64,000 nucleotides of DNA from Streptomyces sp. NBC_01429 (GCF_036231945.1 NZ_CP109599.1:2264501-2328500); one strand, 5' to 3'. Shown: positions 8,387 through 17,155, counted from the stretch's first letter. Notes: generated from the sequence alone by a model not told the origin. Program-made: numbers and translations.

Positions 8387-8423
8387 CTGAAGATCACTTC
8401 AGCCGAATTCAGGCGGCCTTCAG
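8387..8423. promoter_or_regulatory. Candidate response-regulator binding box (phased TTCAG repeats)
   Basis: TTCAG starts at 8398, 8408 and 8419, a 10- and 11-base spacing that puts all three on the same DNA face. The first is also half of a perfect inverted repeat, CTGAAG-N4-CTTCAG (8387-8402). Tandem phased direct repeats are typical for OmpR/PhoB-family regulators, and the site lies between the response-regulator gene and the divergent PepSY gene. Confidence 0.6.
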
Positions 8424-8490
8424 CTTCCGTGGGACACATTGAGAACCGGATCGACACGGATCACCACGGACCGACTCGGGAGGACCCCCC

Positions 8491-9171
8491 ATGAAGCTGA
8501 AGCTCGCCATCTCCGCGATCACCGCGGCGGCACTGATCGGCGGCGGCACCTACACGGCGCTCGCCACCTCGCACAGCACCGACATCGCACGGGCGGAGCG
8601 GCCGACTCCGGCGCCGACGGCCACCTCGGCGACCGACGATCCGCCCCCGGCCGCGACGCCCTCCACGACCGTCACGGCCACCTCCACCCCGACGGCGACG
8701 GCCGCGCCCGGGGACCGCGAGGAGCTCACCGCGAGCGAGGCGGTGGCCGCGGCGCTCGCGAAGTTCCCCGGCGCCGTGTCCTCCGTCGAGCGGGACGACG
8801 ACCGCGCCGGCCGCTGGGAGGTCGACCTGTTCGGCACGGACGACGTCCGGCGCGAGCTGACGGTGGACGCGCTCACCGGCGCGGTGCGTGTGGACCGCGC
8901 GGACCGGGACGACGACGGGGACGACGACGCCGAGGACCGGGCCGCGCTGCGCGCCGCCGCGGTGGACGTCCGGCGGGCCGCGGCCGCCGCCCTCGCCTCC
9001 GTACCGGGCAGCGTGACGTCCGCCGAGATCGACGACGACACCCCGGGCGCCCACTGGGAGGTCGAGGTGCGCGGCAAGGACGGCCGTGAGCACGAGCTGA
9101 ACGTCGACGCGCGGACCGCCAAGGTCACGGCGGACCGCGACGACGACCACGCCGACGGCGACGACGACTGA
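8491..9171 (+). CDS. Secreted or anchored PepSY-domain protein, Asp-rich
   Basis: A 226-residue protein with GGAGG upstream of its ATG. A short basic N-terminus and hydrophobic segment (about 5-26) suggest export. A Pro/Thr-rich linker (about 38-72) follows, then two PepSY-type repeats. The first begins 'TASEAVAAALAKFPG' and ends 'LTVDALTGAVRVDR'; the second begins 'AAAALASVPGSV' and ends 'LNVDARTAKVTAD'. PepSY domains are extracytoplasmic and in other bacteria modulate proteases or act with two-component systems. Acidic runs (DDDGDDDAED and a C-terminal DDDHADGDDD) resemble those in the neighbouring sensor kinase. The gene is divergent from the response regulator and is likely its target. 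Confidence 0.85.
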   Translation: MKLKLAISAITAAALIGGGTYTALATSHSTDIARAERPTPAPTATSATDDPPPAATPSTTVTATSTPTATAAPGDREELTASEAVAAALAKFPGAVSSVERDDDRAGRWEVDLFGTDDVRRELTVDALTGAVRVDRADRDDDGDDDAEDRAALRAAAVDVRRAAAAALASVPGSVTSAEIDDDTPGAHWEVEVRGKDGREHELNVDARTAKVTADRDDDHADGDDD

Positions 9172-9250
9172 GGGGCGCGGCACGGCCGGTACGCCTAGGG
9201 CGTGTTGCGAAGGAGACACATGAGACGCGCGGGACGCCTCGAAGACGGTC

Positions 9251-9285
9251 CGGGCGGGGGCCGACGGCCGGTCGGCGCCCGCCCG
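9251..9285. terminator. GC-rich hairpin between convergent PepSY and meaB genes
   Basis: CGGGCGGG-GGCCGAC can pair with GTCGGC-GCCCGCCCG around a short loop, with one or two bulges. It ends two bases before the meaB stop. No T run follows. A hairpin between convergent genes fits a bidirectional Streptomyces terminator. Confidence 0.45.
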
Positions 9286-9286
9286 G

Positions 9287-10246
9287 TCAGCGCCCGCCCG
9301 TGATCCCCGCCACCAGTTCGTCGGCCGCCGTGTACGGGTCGAGGTCGCCCGCCACGATCCGCTCAGCGAGGACGTCCAGCCGGCGGTCGCCGTGCAGGTC
9401 GCCGATGCGCTCGCGCAGGGCGGTGACGGCGAGGGTCTCCACCTCGTGGGCGGCGCGGCGGGTGCGGCGGGCGGCCAGGACGCCGTGCTCCTCCATCCAG
9501 GCGCGGTGCTTCTCCAGGGCCTCGACGACCTCGTCGATGCCTTCCCCGCGCGAGGCGACGGTCTTGACGATGGGCGGGCGCCAGTCGCCGGCGGCGCGCT
9601 GCTCGCCCAGGGCGAGCATGTGGTTCAGCTCGCGGGCCGTGGCGTCGGCGCCGTCCCGGTCGGCCTTGTTGACCACGTACACGTCGCCGATCTCCAGGAT
9701 GCCCGCCTTGGCCGCCTGGATGGAGTCGCCCATGCCTGGGGCCAGCAGGACCACCGAGGTGTCGGCCTGGGAGGCGATCTCGACCTCCGACTGGCCGACC
9801 CCGACGGTCTCCACCACGATCACGTCGCACCCCGCCGCGTCCAGCACCCGGATCGCCTGCGGCGCCGACCTGGCCAGCCCGCCCAGATGGCCCCGGGTGG
9901 CCATGGAGCGGATATAGACACCGGGATCGGAGGCGTGCTCGGACATCCGTACGCGGTCACCGAGGAGCGCGCCCCCGGAGAACGGCGAGGAGGGGTCGAC
10001 GGCGAGCACCGCGACCCGCTTGCCCGCGCGCCGGTACGCGGAGATCAGCGCCGAGGTCGACGTCGACTTGCCCGCCCCCGGCGGCCCGGTCAGCCCCACG
10101 ACGTACGCGTTGCCCGCGAGGGGCGCGAGCGCCGCCATCACCTCGCGCAGTTGCGGGGACGCCCCCTCCACCAGTGAGATCAGCCGGGCCACGGCGCGCG
10201 GCCGGCCCTCCCGTGCCTGAGCCACCAGCTCGGGGACGTCCTGCAT
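9287..10246 (-). CDS. meaB: MeaB/ArgK-type GTPase, chaperone of methylmalonyl-CoA mutase
   Basis: A 319-residue G3E-family P-loop GTPase that gates cofactor loading and protects adenosylcobalamin-dependent methylmalonyl-CoA mutase. Motifs: Walker A 'GLTGPPGAGKST' (51-62), 'LAVDPSSPFSGGALLGDR' in the switch region, 'VVETVGVGQSE', and the guanine-specificity 'NKAD'. The start is the ATG preceded by GGGAG; a GTG lies directly before it and cannot be excluded. Neighbours are a thiolase and methylmalonyl-CoA epimerase, and a cobalamin adenosyltransferase lies 18 kb away, all consistent with propionyl/methylmalonyl-CoA metabolism. The mutase genes themselves are not in the window. Confidence 0.94.
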   Translation of the reverse strand: MQDVPELVAQAREGRPRAVARLISLVEGASPQLREVMAALAPLAGNAYVVGLTGPPGAGKSTSTSALISAYRRAGKRVAVLAVDPSSPFSGGALLGDRVRMSEHASDPGVYIRSMATRGHLGGLARSAPQAIRVLDAAGCDVIVVETVGVGQSEVEIASQADTSVVLLAPGMGDSIQAAKAGILEIGDVYVVNKADRDGADATARELNHMLALGEQRAAGDWRPPIVKTVASRGEGIDEVVEALEKHRAWMEEHGVLAARRTRRAAHEVETLAVTALRERIGDLHGDRRLDVLAERIVAGDLDPYTAADELVAGITGGR

Positions 10247-10278
10247 CACAGCTCCCGTCGGTTCGATGCGTACCGTAT

Positions 10279-10322
10279 GCGCTGCCCGGTACGTACTGCG
10301 TACGCGCTGCCCGGTACGTACT
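10279..10322. repeat. Two 19-bp direct repeats, 25-bp period, at the meaB/thiolase junction
   Basis: The sequence GCGCTGCCCGGTACGTACT occurs at 10279-10297 and 10304-10322. Each copy contains the palindrome GTACGTAC. The second copy overlaps the thiolase stop codon. Both flanking genes are transcribed leftwards, so the repeats lie just upstream of meaB and could carry its promoter or an operator. Confidence 0.6.
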
Positions 10323-11520
10323 ACCCGGCCACCCGTACGATCAGCGCGTCTCCCTGGCCCCCGCCGCCGCACAGCGCCGCCGCGCCGGTCCCGCCGCCGC
10401 GCCGCTTCAGCTCCAGCGCCAGATGCAGCACGATACGGGCGCCGGACATGCCGATCGGATGGCCGAGGGCGATCGCGCCGCCGTTCACGTTCACCTTTTC
10501 CGGGGACACCCCGAGGTCCTTCATTGACTGCACGGCGACCGCAGCGAACGCCTCGTTGATCTCGATCAGATCGAGGTCCTCGACGCCGATGCCCTCCTTC
10601 TCCAGCGCGTGCCGGATCGCGTTCGACGGCTGGGACTGGAGCGAGTTGTCCGGGCCCGCCACATTGCCGTGCGCGCCGATCTCGGCGATCCAGTCCAGCC
10701 CCAGTTCGAGCGCCCTGGCCTTGCTCATCACCACGACAGCCGCCGCGCCGTCGGAGATCTGCGAGGCCGTGCCGGCCGTGATCGTGCCGTCCTTCGCGAA
10801 GGCGGGCCGCAGCCGGCCCAGGGACTCCGCGGTCGTCTCGGGGCGGATCCCCTCGTCCTCGCCGAAGATCACCGGCTCGCCCTTGCGCTGCGGGATCTCC
10901 ACGGGGGTGATCTCCGCCTCGAAGACACCGTTCTTCCGGGCCGCGGCGGCCCGCTGGTGGGAGAGCGCGCCGAACTCGTCCTGCGGGAGCCGCTCGATGC
11001 CCAGCCGGGTGTTGTGGTGCTCGGTGGAGGCGCCCATCGCGATGTTCTCGAAGGAGTCGGTCAGCCCGTCGTGCGCCATCGAGTCGAGCATCTCGACCGC
11101 GCCGTACTTGTACCCCGCGCGGGACTTGGGCAGCAGATGCGGCGCGTTGGTCATGGATTCCTGGCCGCCCGCGACGATCACGTCGAACTCGCCCGCGCGG
11201 ATCAGCTGGTCGGCCAGCGCGATCGCGTCCAGCCCGGAGAGACAGACCTTGTTGACGGTGAGCGCGGGAACGTTCATCGGGATACCGGCCTTGACGGCGG
11301 CCTGGCGGGCCGGGATCTGCCCGGCCCCGGCCTGGAGCACCTGGCCCATGATCACGTACTGCACCTGCTCGCCGCCGATGCCGGCCCGCTCCAGCGCGGC
11401 CTTGATGGCGAAGCCGCCCAGATCGGCGCCGCTGAAGGGCGTGAGCGAGCCGAGGAGCCGCCCCATCGGGGTACGGGCGCCCGCGACGATCACGGAGGTG
11501 GTGGTGTTCGATCCAGACAT
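10321..11520 (-). CDS. Acetyl-CoA C-acetyltransferase (thiolase)
   Basis: A 399-residue thiolase that condenses two acetyl-CoA to acetoacetyl-CoA or cleaves 3-ketoacyl-CoA. The nucleophile is Cys93 in '[11 protein letters not shown]'. 'INEAFAAV' and '[16 protein letters not shown]' carry the conserved Asn and His, and the second acid/base Cys is in '[12 protein letters not shown]'. Length and motifs are those of biosynthetic-type thiolases (AtoB/PhaA). The start is the ATG of [10 protein letters not shown]; the preceding 29 in-frame codons would lie across a promoter-like region. A palindrome 72-87 bp upstream overlaps the predicted transcription start and suggests control by a repressor. It is followed by meaB on the same strand. 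Confidence 0.94.
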   Translation of the reverse strand: MSGSNTTTSVIVAGARTPMGRLLGSLTPFSGADLGGFAIKAALERAGIGGEQVQYVIMGQVLQAGAGQIPARQAAVKAGIPMNVPALTVNKVCLSGLDAIALADQLIRAGEFDVIVAGGQESMTNAPHLLPKSRAGYKYGAVEMLDSMAHDGLTDSFENIAMGASTEHHNTRLGIERLPQDEFGALSHQRAAAARKNGVFEAEITPVEIPQRKGEPVIFGEDEGIRPETTAESLGRLRPAFAKDGTITAGTASQISDGAAAVVVMSKARALELGLDWIAEIGAHGNVAGPDNSLQSQPSNAIRHALEKEGIGVEDLDLIEINEAFAAVAVQSMKDLGVSPEKVNVNGGAIALGHPIGMSGARIVLHLALELKRRGGGTGAAALCGGGGQGDALIVRVAG

Positions 11521-11591
11521 GAGACGCGATCCCCTTTGCGTGGAGCGTGAGGAGTGAGGGTGGGTGTGGCGCTTGGTGACGGTGCCGCGGT

Positions 11592-11607
11592 GTGAACGAT
11601 GGTTCAC
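11592..11607. promoter_or_regulatory. Perfect palindrome GTGAAC-N4-GTTCAC at the thiolase promoter
   Basis: Six-base perfect arms with a four-base centre. It lies immediately downstream of the candidate -10 box of the thiolase gene, over the expected transcription start. The arm spacing fits a TetR-type dimer site better than a Rex site. No regulator gene is adjacent. Confidence 0.5.
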
Positions 11608-11611
11608 TTCA

Positions 11612-11641
11612 AATGTACTGAGCGGTACCGCCCCGGGTCAC
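11612..11641 (-). promoter_or_regulatory. Candidate promoter of the thiolase gene
   Basis: On the minus strand GTGACC is followed, after 18 bases, by TACATT. These match the -35 (TTGACN) and -10 (TANNNT) elements of housekeeping Streptomyces promoters. Transcription would begin near 11605, inside the palindrome. Confidence 0.5.
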
Positions 11642-11703
11642 CCGGCGGCGCGTGTGACGGCGCGCACGTTGCGTAATCGCCCTCGTACCGCTGCACTGTC
11701 TCC

Positions 11704-12132
11704 ATGCTGACGCGAATCGACCACATCGGAATCGCCTGTTTCGACCTCGATGCGACCGTCGAGTTCTACCGGGCGACGTACGGCTTCGAGGTGTTCCACA
11801 CCGAGGTCAACGAGGAGCAGGGCGTACGAGAGGCCATGCTCAAGATCAACGAGACGTCCGACGGCGGGGCTTCCTACCTTCAGCTCCTCGAATCCGTAAG
11901 GGAGGATTCGGCCGTGGGGAAGTGGCTGGCGAAGAACGGCGAGGGTGTGCACCACATCGCGTTCGGCACCGCCGACGTGGACGGTGACGCCCAGGCCGTG
12001 CGTGACAAGGGCGTACGCGTCCTCTACGAGGAGCCGCGCACCGGTTCCATGGGCTCGCGCATCACCTTCCTCCACCCCAAGGACTGTCACGGAGTCCTCA
12101 CAGAACTCGTCACCTCCCGTCCGGAGCACTGA
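11704..12132 (+). CDS. mce: Methylmalonyl-CoA epimerase
   Basis: A 142-residue vicinal-oxygen-chelate protein that interconverts (2R)- and (2S)-methylmalonyl-CoA. The two beta-alpha-beta-beta-beta modules are visible: 'LTRIDHIGIACFDLDATVEF' at the N-terminus and 'GVHHIAFGTADVDG' in the second module. The expected metal ligands are present: His7, Gln60, one of His83/His84, and Glu134. Its size is normal for the family. It is divergent from the thiolase gene; meaB on the other side completes a methylmalonyl-CoA theme. In Streptomyces this enzyme helps supply extender units for polyketides. A clear promoter was not identified. Confidence 0.95.
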   Translation: MLTRIDHIGIACFDLDATVEFYRATYGFEVFHTEVNEEQGVREAMLKINETSDGGASYLQLLESVREDSAVGKWLAKNGEGVHHIAFGTADVDGDAQAVRDKGVRVLYEEPRTGSMGSRITFLHPKDCHGVLTELVTSRPEH

Positions 12133-12291
12133 CCTTAAGGATTCCCGGCCCGGTAGAGTGGGGCGCTCCGGGCCGGGGCCGGGCCGGGGCCGCGCCCCTG
12201 TCGATGATCTGTCACCATTCCCCGGGGGACCGCTCGCCGAGAGCGGTGCTCAATTGGGCAGTTGCGACCAGGGGACGGATGGGACCGCGCA

Positions 12292-15200
12292 GTGCGGGGC
12301 TACGAACGCCAGGAGAGCCACCGAGCTGACGACGACCACCTTTCGCGGTTCGAAGCCGAGATGGACCGGCTGAAGACCGCGCGGGAGAAGGCCGTCCAGC
12401 ACGCCGAGGACCTCGGTTACCAGGTCGAGGTATTGCGCGCCAAGCTTCACGAGGCGCGCCGCAGTCTGGCGACCCGTCCGTCCTATGACAGCGGAGACCT
12501 CGGCTATCAGGCCGAACAGCACCTGCGCAACGCCCAGATGCAGGCCGAGCAGATGCGCGCGGACGCCGAGCGCGAGCTGCGCGAGGCGCGCGCCCAGACG
12601 CAGCGGATCCTCCAGGAGCACGCCGAGCACCAGGCGCGGCTCCAGGCCGAGCTGCACGCGGAGGCCGTCCAGCGGCGCCAGCGGCTCGACCAGGAGCTGG
12701 CCGAGCGCCGGCAGACCGTCGAGTCGCACGTCAACGAGAACGTGGCGTGGGCCGAGCAGCTCAGGGCCCGTACGGAGGCACAGGCGCGGCGGCTGCTCGA
12801 CGAGTCGCGCGCCGAGGCCGAGCAGGCCCTGTCCGCCGCCCGCTCCGAGGCCGCCCGGGTCGCCGAGGAGGCGCGTCGCCGCCTGGGCTCCGAGGCCGAG
12901 TCGTCCCGCGCCGAGGCGGAGTCGATCCTGCTGCGCGCCCGCAAGGACGCCGAGCGGCTGCTGAACGCCGCCTCGGCACAGGCGCAGGAGGCCGCGGGCC
13001 ACGCCGAGCAGCTGCGCTCGTCCACGGCCGCCGAGGCCGACCAGGCCCGCCAGCAGGCCGCCGAGTTGAGCCGGGCCGCCGAGCAGCGGATGCAGCAGGC
13101 GACGGAGCGGCTGCGCGAGGCGCGGGCCGAGGCCGAGAAGGTCGTCGGGGAGGCGAAGGAGGCCGCCGCCAAGCGGCTGTCCGGCGTCGAGTCGCAGAAC
13201 GAGCAGCGCACCCGTACGGCCAAGTCCGAGATCGCCCGGATGGTCGGCGAGGCGACGAAGGAGGCCGAGGCCACCAAGTCCGAGGCCGAGCAGGCGCTCG
13301 CCGACGCCCGCGCCGAGGGCGAGAAGCTGGTCGCTGACGCCGCCGAGAAGGCCCGTACGGTCGCGGCGGAGGACACCGCGGCGCAGCTCGCCAAGGCCGC
13401 CCGTACCGCCGAGGAGGTGCTGACCAAGGCGTCCGACGACGCGCAGGCCACCACCAGGTCCGCGAGCGAGGAGGCCGAGCGGATCCGCCGCGAGGCCGAG
13501 GCGGAGGCGGACCGGCTGCGCGGCGAGGCCGCCGAGCAGGCCGACCAGCTCAAGGGCGCGGCCAAGGACGACACCAAGGAGTACCGCGCCAAGACCGTCG
13601 AGCTTCAGGAAGAGGCCCGCAGGCTGCGCGGCGAGGCCGAGCAGCTGCGCTCCGAGGCGGTCGCCGAGGGCGAGCGGATCCGCGGCGAGGCGCGCCGCGA
13701 GGCCGTCCAGAAGATCGAGGAGGCGGCGAAGACCGCCGAGGAGCTGCTCGCCAAGGCCAAGGCCGACGCGGACGAGCTGCGCTCCGGCGCCACGGCCGAG
13801 AGCGAGCGGGTACGCACCGAGGCCATCGAGCGCGCCACCACGCTGCGCCGGCAGGCCGAGGACACCCTGGAGCGCACCCGCGCCGAGGCCGAGCGGCTGC
13901 GCGTGGAGAGCGAGGAGCAGGCGGAGGCCACCACGGCCGCCGCCGAGAAGGCCGCCGCCGGGCTGCGCGAGGAGACCGAGCGCGGCGTCGAGTCGCGCAA
14001 GGCCGAGGCTGCGGACGAGCTGACCCGGCTGCACACGGAGGCGGAGCAGCGGCTCGCCTCCGCCGAGGAGGCGCTCGGCGAGGCCCGTACCGAGGGCGAG
14101 CGGATCCGCCGCGAGGCCGCCGAGGAGACGGACCGGCTGCGCACCGAGGCGGCCGAGCGGGTGCGTACGCTCCAGGCGCAGGCCGAGGAGGAGGCGGAGC
14201 GGCTGCGTGCCGAGGCCGCCTCCGACGCCGCGCAGGCGCGCGCCGAGGCGGAGAGCGCCGCGGTACGGCTGCGGTCGGAGGCCGCCGCGGAGGCGGAGCG
14301 GCTCAAGAGCGAGGCGCAGGAGAGCGCCGACCGCACCAGGTCCGAGGCGGCGGCCGCCGCCGAGCGGGTCGGTACGGAGGCCGCCGAGGCGCTGGCCGCC
14401 GCGCAGGAGGAGGCGGTACGCCGCCGCCGCGAGGCCGAGGAGACGCTGACCGGCGCCCGCGCTGAGGCGGACCAGGAGCGCGAGCGGGCCCGCGAGCAGA
14501 GCGAGGAGCTGCTCGCGTCGGCCCGTAAACGGGTGGAGGACGCGCAGACCGAGGCACAGCGGCTGGTCTCCGAGGCGGACTACCGCGCCACGGAGCTGGT
14601 GGCGGCCGGCGAGCAGACCGCCCAGCAGGTACGGGACTCGGTGGCCGGTCTCCAGGACCAGGCCGAGCAGGAGATCGTCGAGCGGCAGGCCGCCGCCGAG
14701 CAGGCCGCTGACCGGGTGCGGGCCGAGGCGCAGGACGAGTCGGACCGGGTGCGGGCGGACGCGTTCGCGGAGCGGGAGCGCGCCGCCGAGGACGCGAACC
14801 GGCTGCTCGTCAGGGCGCAGGAGGAGAGCGACGCCGCGCAGGCGCTGGCCGAACGCACCGTCAACGAGGCGATCGCGGAGGCGGAGCGGCTGCGCTCCGA
14901 GACCGCGGAGTACGTGCGGCGGGTACGGACCGAGGCGTCGGACTCACTCGCCTCGGCCGAGCAGGACGCCTCCCGCGCCCGCGCGGACGCCCGCGAGGAC
15001 GCCAACCGGATCCGGAGCGAGGCGGCGGCGCAGGCCGACCGGCTCATCGGGGAGGCCACCGGCGAGTCCGAGCGGATGCGCGCCGAGGCCGCCGAGACGG
15101 TGGGCTCCGCCCAACAGGCCGCCGAGCGGCTGCGGTCCGAGGCCGCGCGGCTCACCTCGGAGAGCGAGGCGGCGGCCGAGCGGGTCAGGAACGAGGCGCA

Positions 15201-16008
15201 GGAGGAGACGGACTGGCTGCTGGACGAGGCGCGCAAGGACGCGGCCAAGCGCCGCTCCGACGCCGCCGAGCAGGCCGACCAGCTCATCAACAAGGCTCAG
15301 GAGGAGGCGCTCAACGTCGCCACCGAGGCCGAGGCGCAGGCCGACCGGATGGTGGCGGCGGCCCGCAAGGAGGCCGGCCGTATCTCGGCGGACGCGACGG
15401 TCGAGGGCAACTCCCTGGTGGAGAAGGCCCGTACGGACGCGGACGAGCTGCTGGTGGGCGCGCGCCGGGACTCCACGGCCATACGGGAGCGGACCGAGGA
15501 GCTGCGGGTCAGGACCGAGGGCGAGATCGAGCAGCTCCACGAGCGGGCCCGCCGGGAGACGGCGGAGCAGCTGAGGACCGCGGGCGAGCGCGTCGACAAT
15601 CTGATGAAGGCCGCCAACGAGCAGCGGTCCGAGGCCGAGCAGAAGGCCAAGGAGCTGGTCGCGGACGCCAATTCGGAGGCGAGCAAGGTCCGGATCGCCG
15701 CGGTGCGCAAGGCGGAGGGACTCCTCAAGGAAGCCGAGCAGAAGAAGGCCGATCTCACCCGGCAGGGCGAGAAGTTGCGCGCCGACGCCGACCAGGAGGC
15801 GAAACGGATGGTCGAGGAGGGCAAACGCGAACTCGACATCCTGGTGCGCAGGAGGGAGGACATCCAGACCGAGATCTCCCGGGTCCAGGACGTGTTGGAG
15901 GCGCTGGAGTCGTTCGAGTCGCCTTCGGGTCCCGCGAAGGACAATCCCGTCAAGGCGGGCGCCGCGGCGGGAACAACCCGTTCGAGTGGCAAGTCTTCCG
16001 ACGGCTAG
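12292..16008 (+). CDS. scy: Scy, giant coiled-coil polarity/cytoskeletal protein
   Basis: A 1238-residue, almost entirely helical protein dominated by Glu, Ala, Arg and Gln with repeated 'RAEAE', 'AERLR' and 'RSEA' units, typical of Scy (streptomycete cytoskeletal element). A short N-terminal block, 'DHLSRFEAEMDRLKTAREK', forms canonical heptads. The Ser/Gly-rich C-terminal 40 residues are likely disordered. Scy scaffolds the tip-organising complex with DivIVA and FilP and controls hyphal tip number. The start chosen is GTG at MRGYERQESH, recalled as the family start; an in-frame TTG 30 bases upstream is possible. The repetitive DNA makes this gene prone to length variation. It lies directly upstream of filP. 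Confidence 0.93.
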   Translation: MRGYERQESHRADDDHLSRFEAEMDRLKTAREKAVQHAEDLGYQVEVLRAKLHEARRSLATRPSYDSGDLGYQAEQHLRNAQMQAEQMRADAERELREARAQTQRILQEHAEHQARLQAELHAEAVQRRQRLDQELAERRQTVESHVNENVAWAEQLRARTEAQARRLLDESRAEAEQALSAARSEAARVAEEARRRLGSEAESSRAEAESILLRARKDAERLLNAASAQAQEAAGHAEQLRSSTAAEADQARQQAAELSRAAEQRMQQATERLREARAEAEKVVGEAKEAAAKRLSGVESQNEQRTRTAKSEIARMVGEATKEAEATKSEAEQALADARAEGEKLVADAAEKARTVAAEDTAAQLAKAARTAEEVLTKASDDAQATTRSASEEAERIRREAEAEADRLRGEAAEQADQLKGAAKDDTKEYRAKTVELQEEARRLRGEAEQLRSEAVAEGERIRGEARREAVQKIEEAAKTAEELLAKAKADADELRSGATAESERVRTEAIERATTLRRQAEDTLERTRAEAERLRVESEEQAEATTAAAEKAAAGLREETERGVESRKAEAADELTRLHTEAEQRLASAEEALGEARTEGERIRREAAEETDRLRTEAAERVRTLQAQAEEEAERLRAEAASDAAQARAEAESAAVRLRSEAAAEAERLKSEAQESADRTRSEAAAAAERVGTEAAEALAAAQEEAVRRRREAEETLTGARAEADQERERAREQSEELLASARKRVEDAQTEAQRLVSEADYRATELVAAGEQTAQQVRDSVAGLQDQAEQEIVERQAAAEQAADRVRAEAQDESDRVRADAFAERERAAEDANRLLVRAQEESDAAQALAERTVNEAIAEAERLRSETAEYVRRVRTEASDSLASAEQDASRARADAREDANRIRSEAAAQADRLIGEATGESERMRAEAAETVGSAQQAAERLRSEAARLTSESEAAAERVRNEAQEETDWLLDEARKDAAKRRSDAAEQADQLINKAQEEALNVATEAEAQADRMVAAARKEAGRISADATVEGNSLVEKARTDADELLVGARRDSTAIRERTEELRVRTEGEIEQLHERARRETAEQLRTAGERVDNLMKAANEQRSEAEQKAKELVADANSEASKVRIAAVRKAEGLLKEAEQKKADLTRQGEKLRADADQEAKRMVEEGKRELDILVRRREDIQTEISRVQDVLEALESFESPSGPAKDNPVKAGAAAGTTRSSGKSSDG

Positions 16009-16122
16009 CCACTCAAAAGGCTGGACATTCTCCAGATCAAACCCGCATCCGCTCGATGACACGCCGCTTAGGCCCCTAGGATTCCCCCTATCACCTCACC
16101 GGTCTCATTCGACAGGAACCCC

Positions 16123-17061
16123 ATGAGCGACACTTCCTCCCCATTCGGCTTCGAGCTCGTGCGGCGTGGTTACGACCGCGGTCAGGTGGACGACCGCATT
16201 ACCAAACTCGTCGCCGACCGTGACAGCGCGCTGTCCCGTATCACCGCTCTTGAGAAGCGCATCGAGGAACTCCACCTCGAAACGCAGAACGCCCAGGCCC
16301 AGGTCACCGACGCGGAACCGTCGTACGCCGGACTCGGCGCCCGCGTCGAGAAGATCCTCCGTCTCGCCGAGGAGGAGGCGAAGGACCTGCGCGAGGAGGC
16401 CCGTCGCGCGTCCGAGCAGCACCGCGAACTGGCCGAGTCCGCGGCCCAGCAGGTGCGCAACGACGCCGAGGCGTTCGCCACCGAGCGCAAGGCGAAGGCC
16501 GAGGACGAAGGCGTCCGCATCGTCGACAAGGCGAAGGGCGACGCCGCCACGCTCCGTTCGGACGCGCAGAAGGACGCGCAGTCCAAGCGCGAGGAGGCGG
16601 ACGCGCTCTTCGAGGAGACCCGCGCCAAGGCCGCCCAGGCCGCCGCGGACTTCGAGACGAACCTCGCCAAGCGGCGCGAGCAGTCGGAGCGCGATCTGGC
16701 GTCCCGTCAGGCGAAGGCCGAGAAGCGGCTGGCGGAGATCGAGCACCGCGCCGAGCAGCTGCGTCTGGAGGCCGAGAAGCTGCGTACGGACGCGGAGCGC
16801 CGGGCCCGGCAGACCGTCGAGACGGCCCAGCGTCAGTCCGAGGACATCGTGGCCGACGCGAACGCCAAGGCCGACCGGATCCGCAGCGAATCGGAGCGCG
16901 AGCTGGCGGCGCTCACCAACCGCCGCGACTCGATCAACGCGCAGCTGACCAACGTCCGCGAGATGCTGGCCACGCTGACCGGAGCCGCGGTGGCCGCCGC
17001 GGGCACCCCGGCCGACGACGAGCCGATCTCGCGCGGTGTCCCGGCTCAGCAGTCCCGCTGA
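16123..17061 (+). CDS. filP: FilP, intermediate-filament-like coiled-coil protein
   Basis: A 312-residue protein. Residues 8-30 ('FGFELVRRGYDRGQVDDRIT' in part) resemble the DivIVA-type membrane-targeting and pairing segment. A coiled coil of about 250 residues follows, interrupted near residue 65 ('EPSYAGLGARVEK'), then a Pro/Gly/Ala-rich tail. FilP forms cytoplasmic filaments that give hyphae stiffness and interacts with DivIVA and Scy. Size and gene order next to scy are as expected. The 114-bp gap after scy could hold a separate promoter. A hairpin terminator follows about 95 bp downstream. Confidence 0.94.
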   Translation: MSDTSSPFGFELVRRGYDRGQVDDRITKLVADRDSALSRITALEKRIEELHLETQNAQAQVTDAEPSYAGLGARVEKILRLAEEEAKDLREEARRASEQHRELAESAAQQVRNDAEAFATERKAKAEDEGVRIVDKAKGDAATLRSDAQKDAQSKREEADALFEETRAKAAQAAADFETNLAKRREQSERDLASRQAKAEKRLAEIEHRAEQLRLEAEKLRTDAERRARQTVETAQRQSEDIVADANAKADRIRSESERELAALTNRRDSINAQLTNVREMLATLTGAAVAAAGTPADDEPISRGVPAQQSR

Positions 17062-17155
17062 ACCGACGGCTCCGTTCGTTACGGGCGCGCAGGCCCCGTT
17101 CGCAGGGCAGTCGTACGGTCCACAGTCGGCCCGTACGATTACGTAACGATCGTGC

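Noticed and set aside
11592..11607. Third Rex operator
   Set aside because: GTGAAC and GTTCAC arms resemble Rex half-sites, but the central spacing is two bases too long for the Rex palindrome.
12250..14034. A 594-codon Leu/Gly-rich frame on the minus strand inside scy
   Set aside because: Complement of the repeated Glu/Ala/Arg codons of the Scy coiled coil; typical shadow.
13000..15300. Repeat array or mobile element within scy
   Set aside because: The repetition is at protein level (coiled-coil periodicity) and lies within one uninterrupted reading frame.
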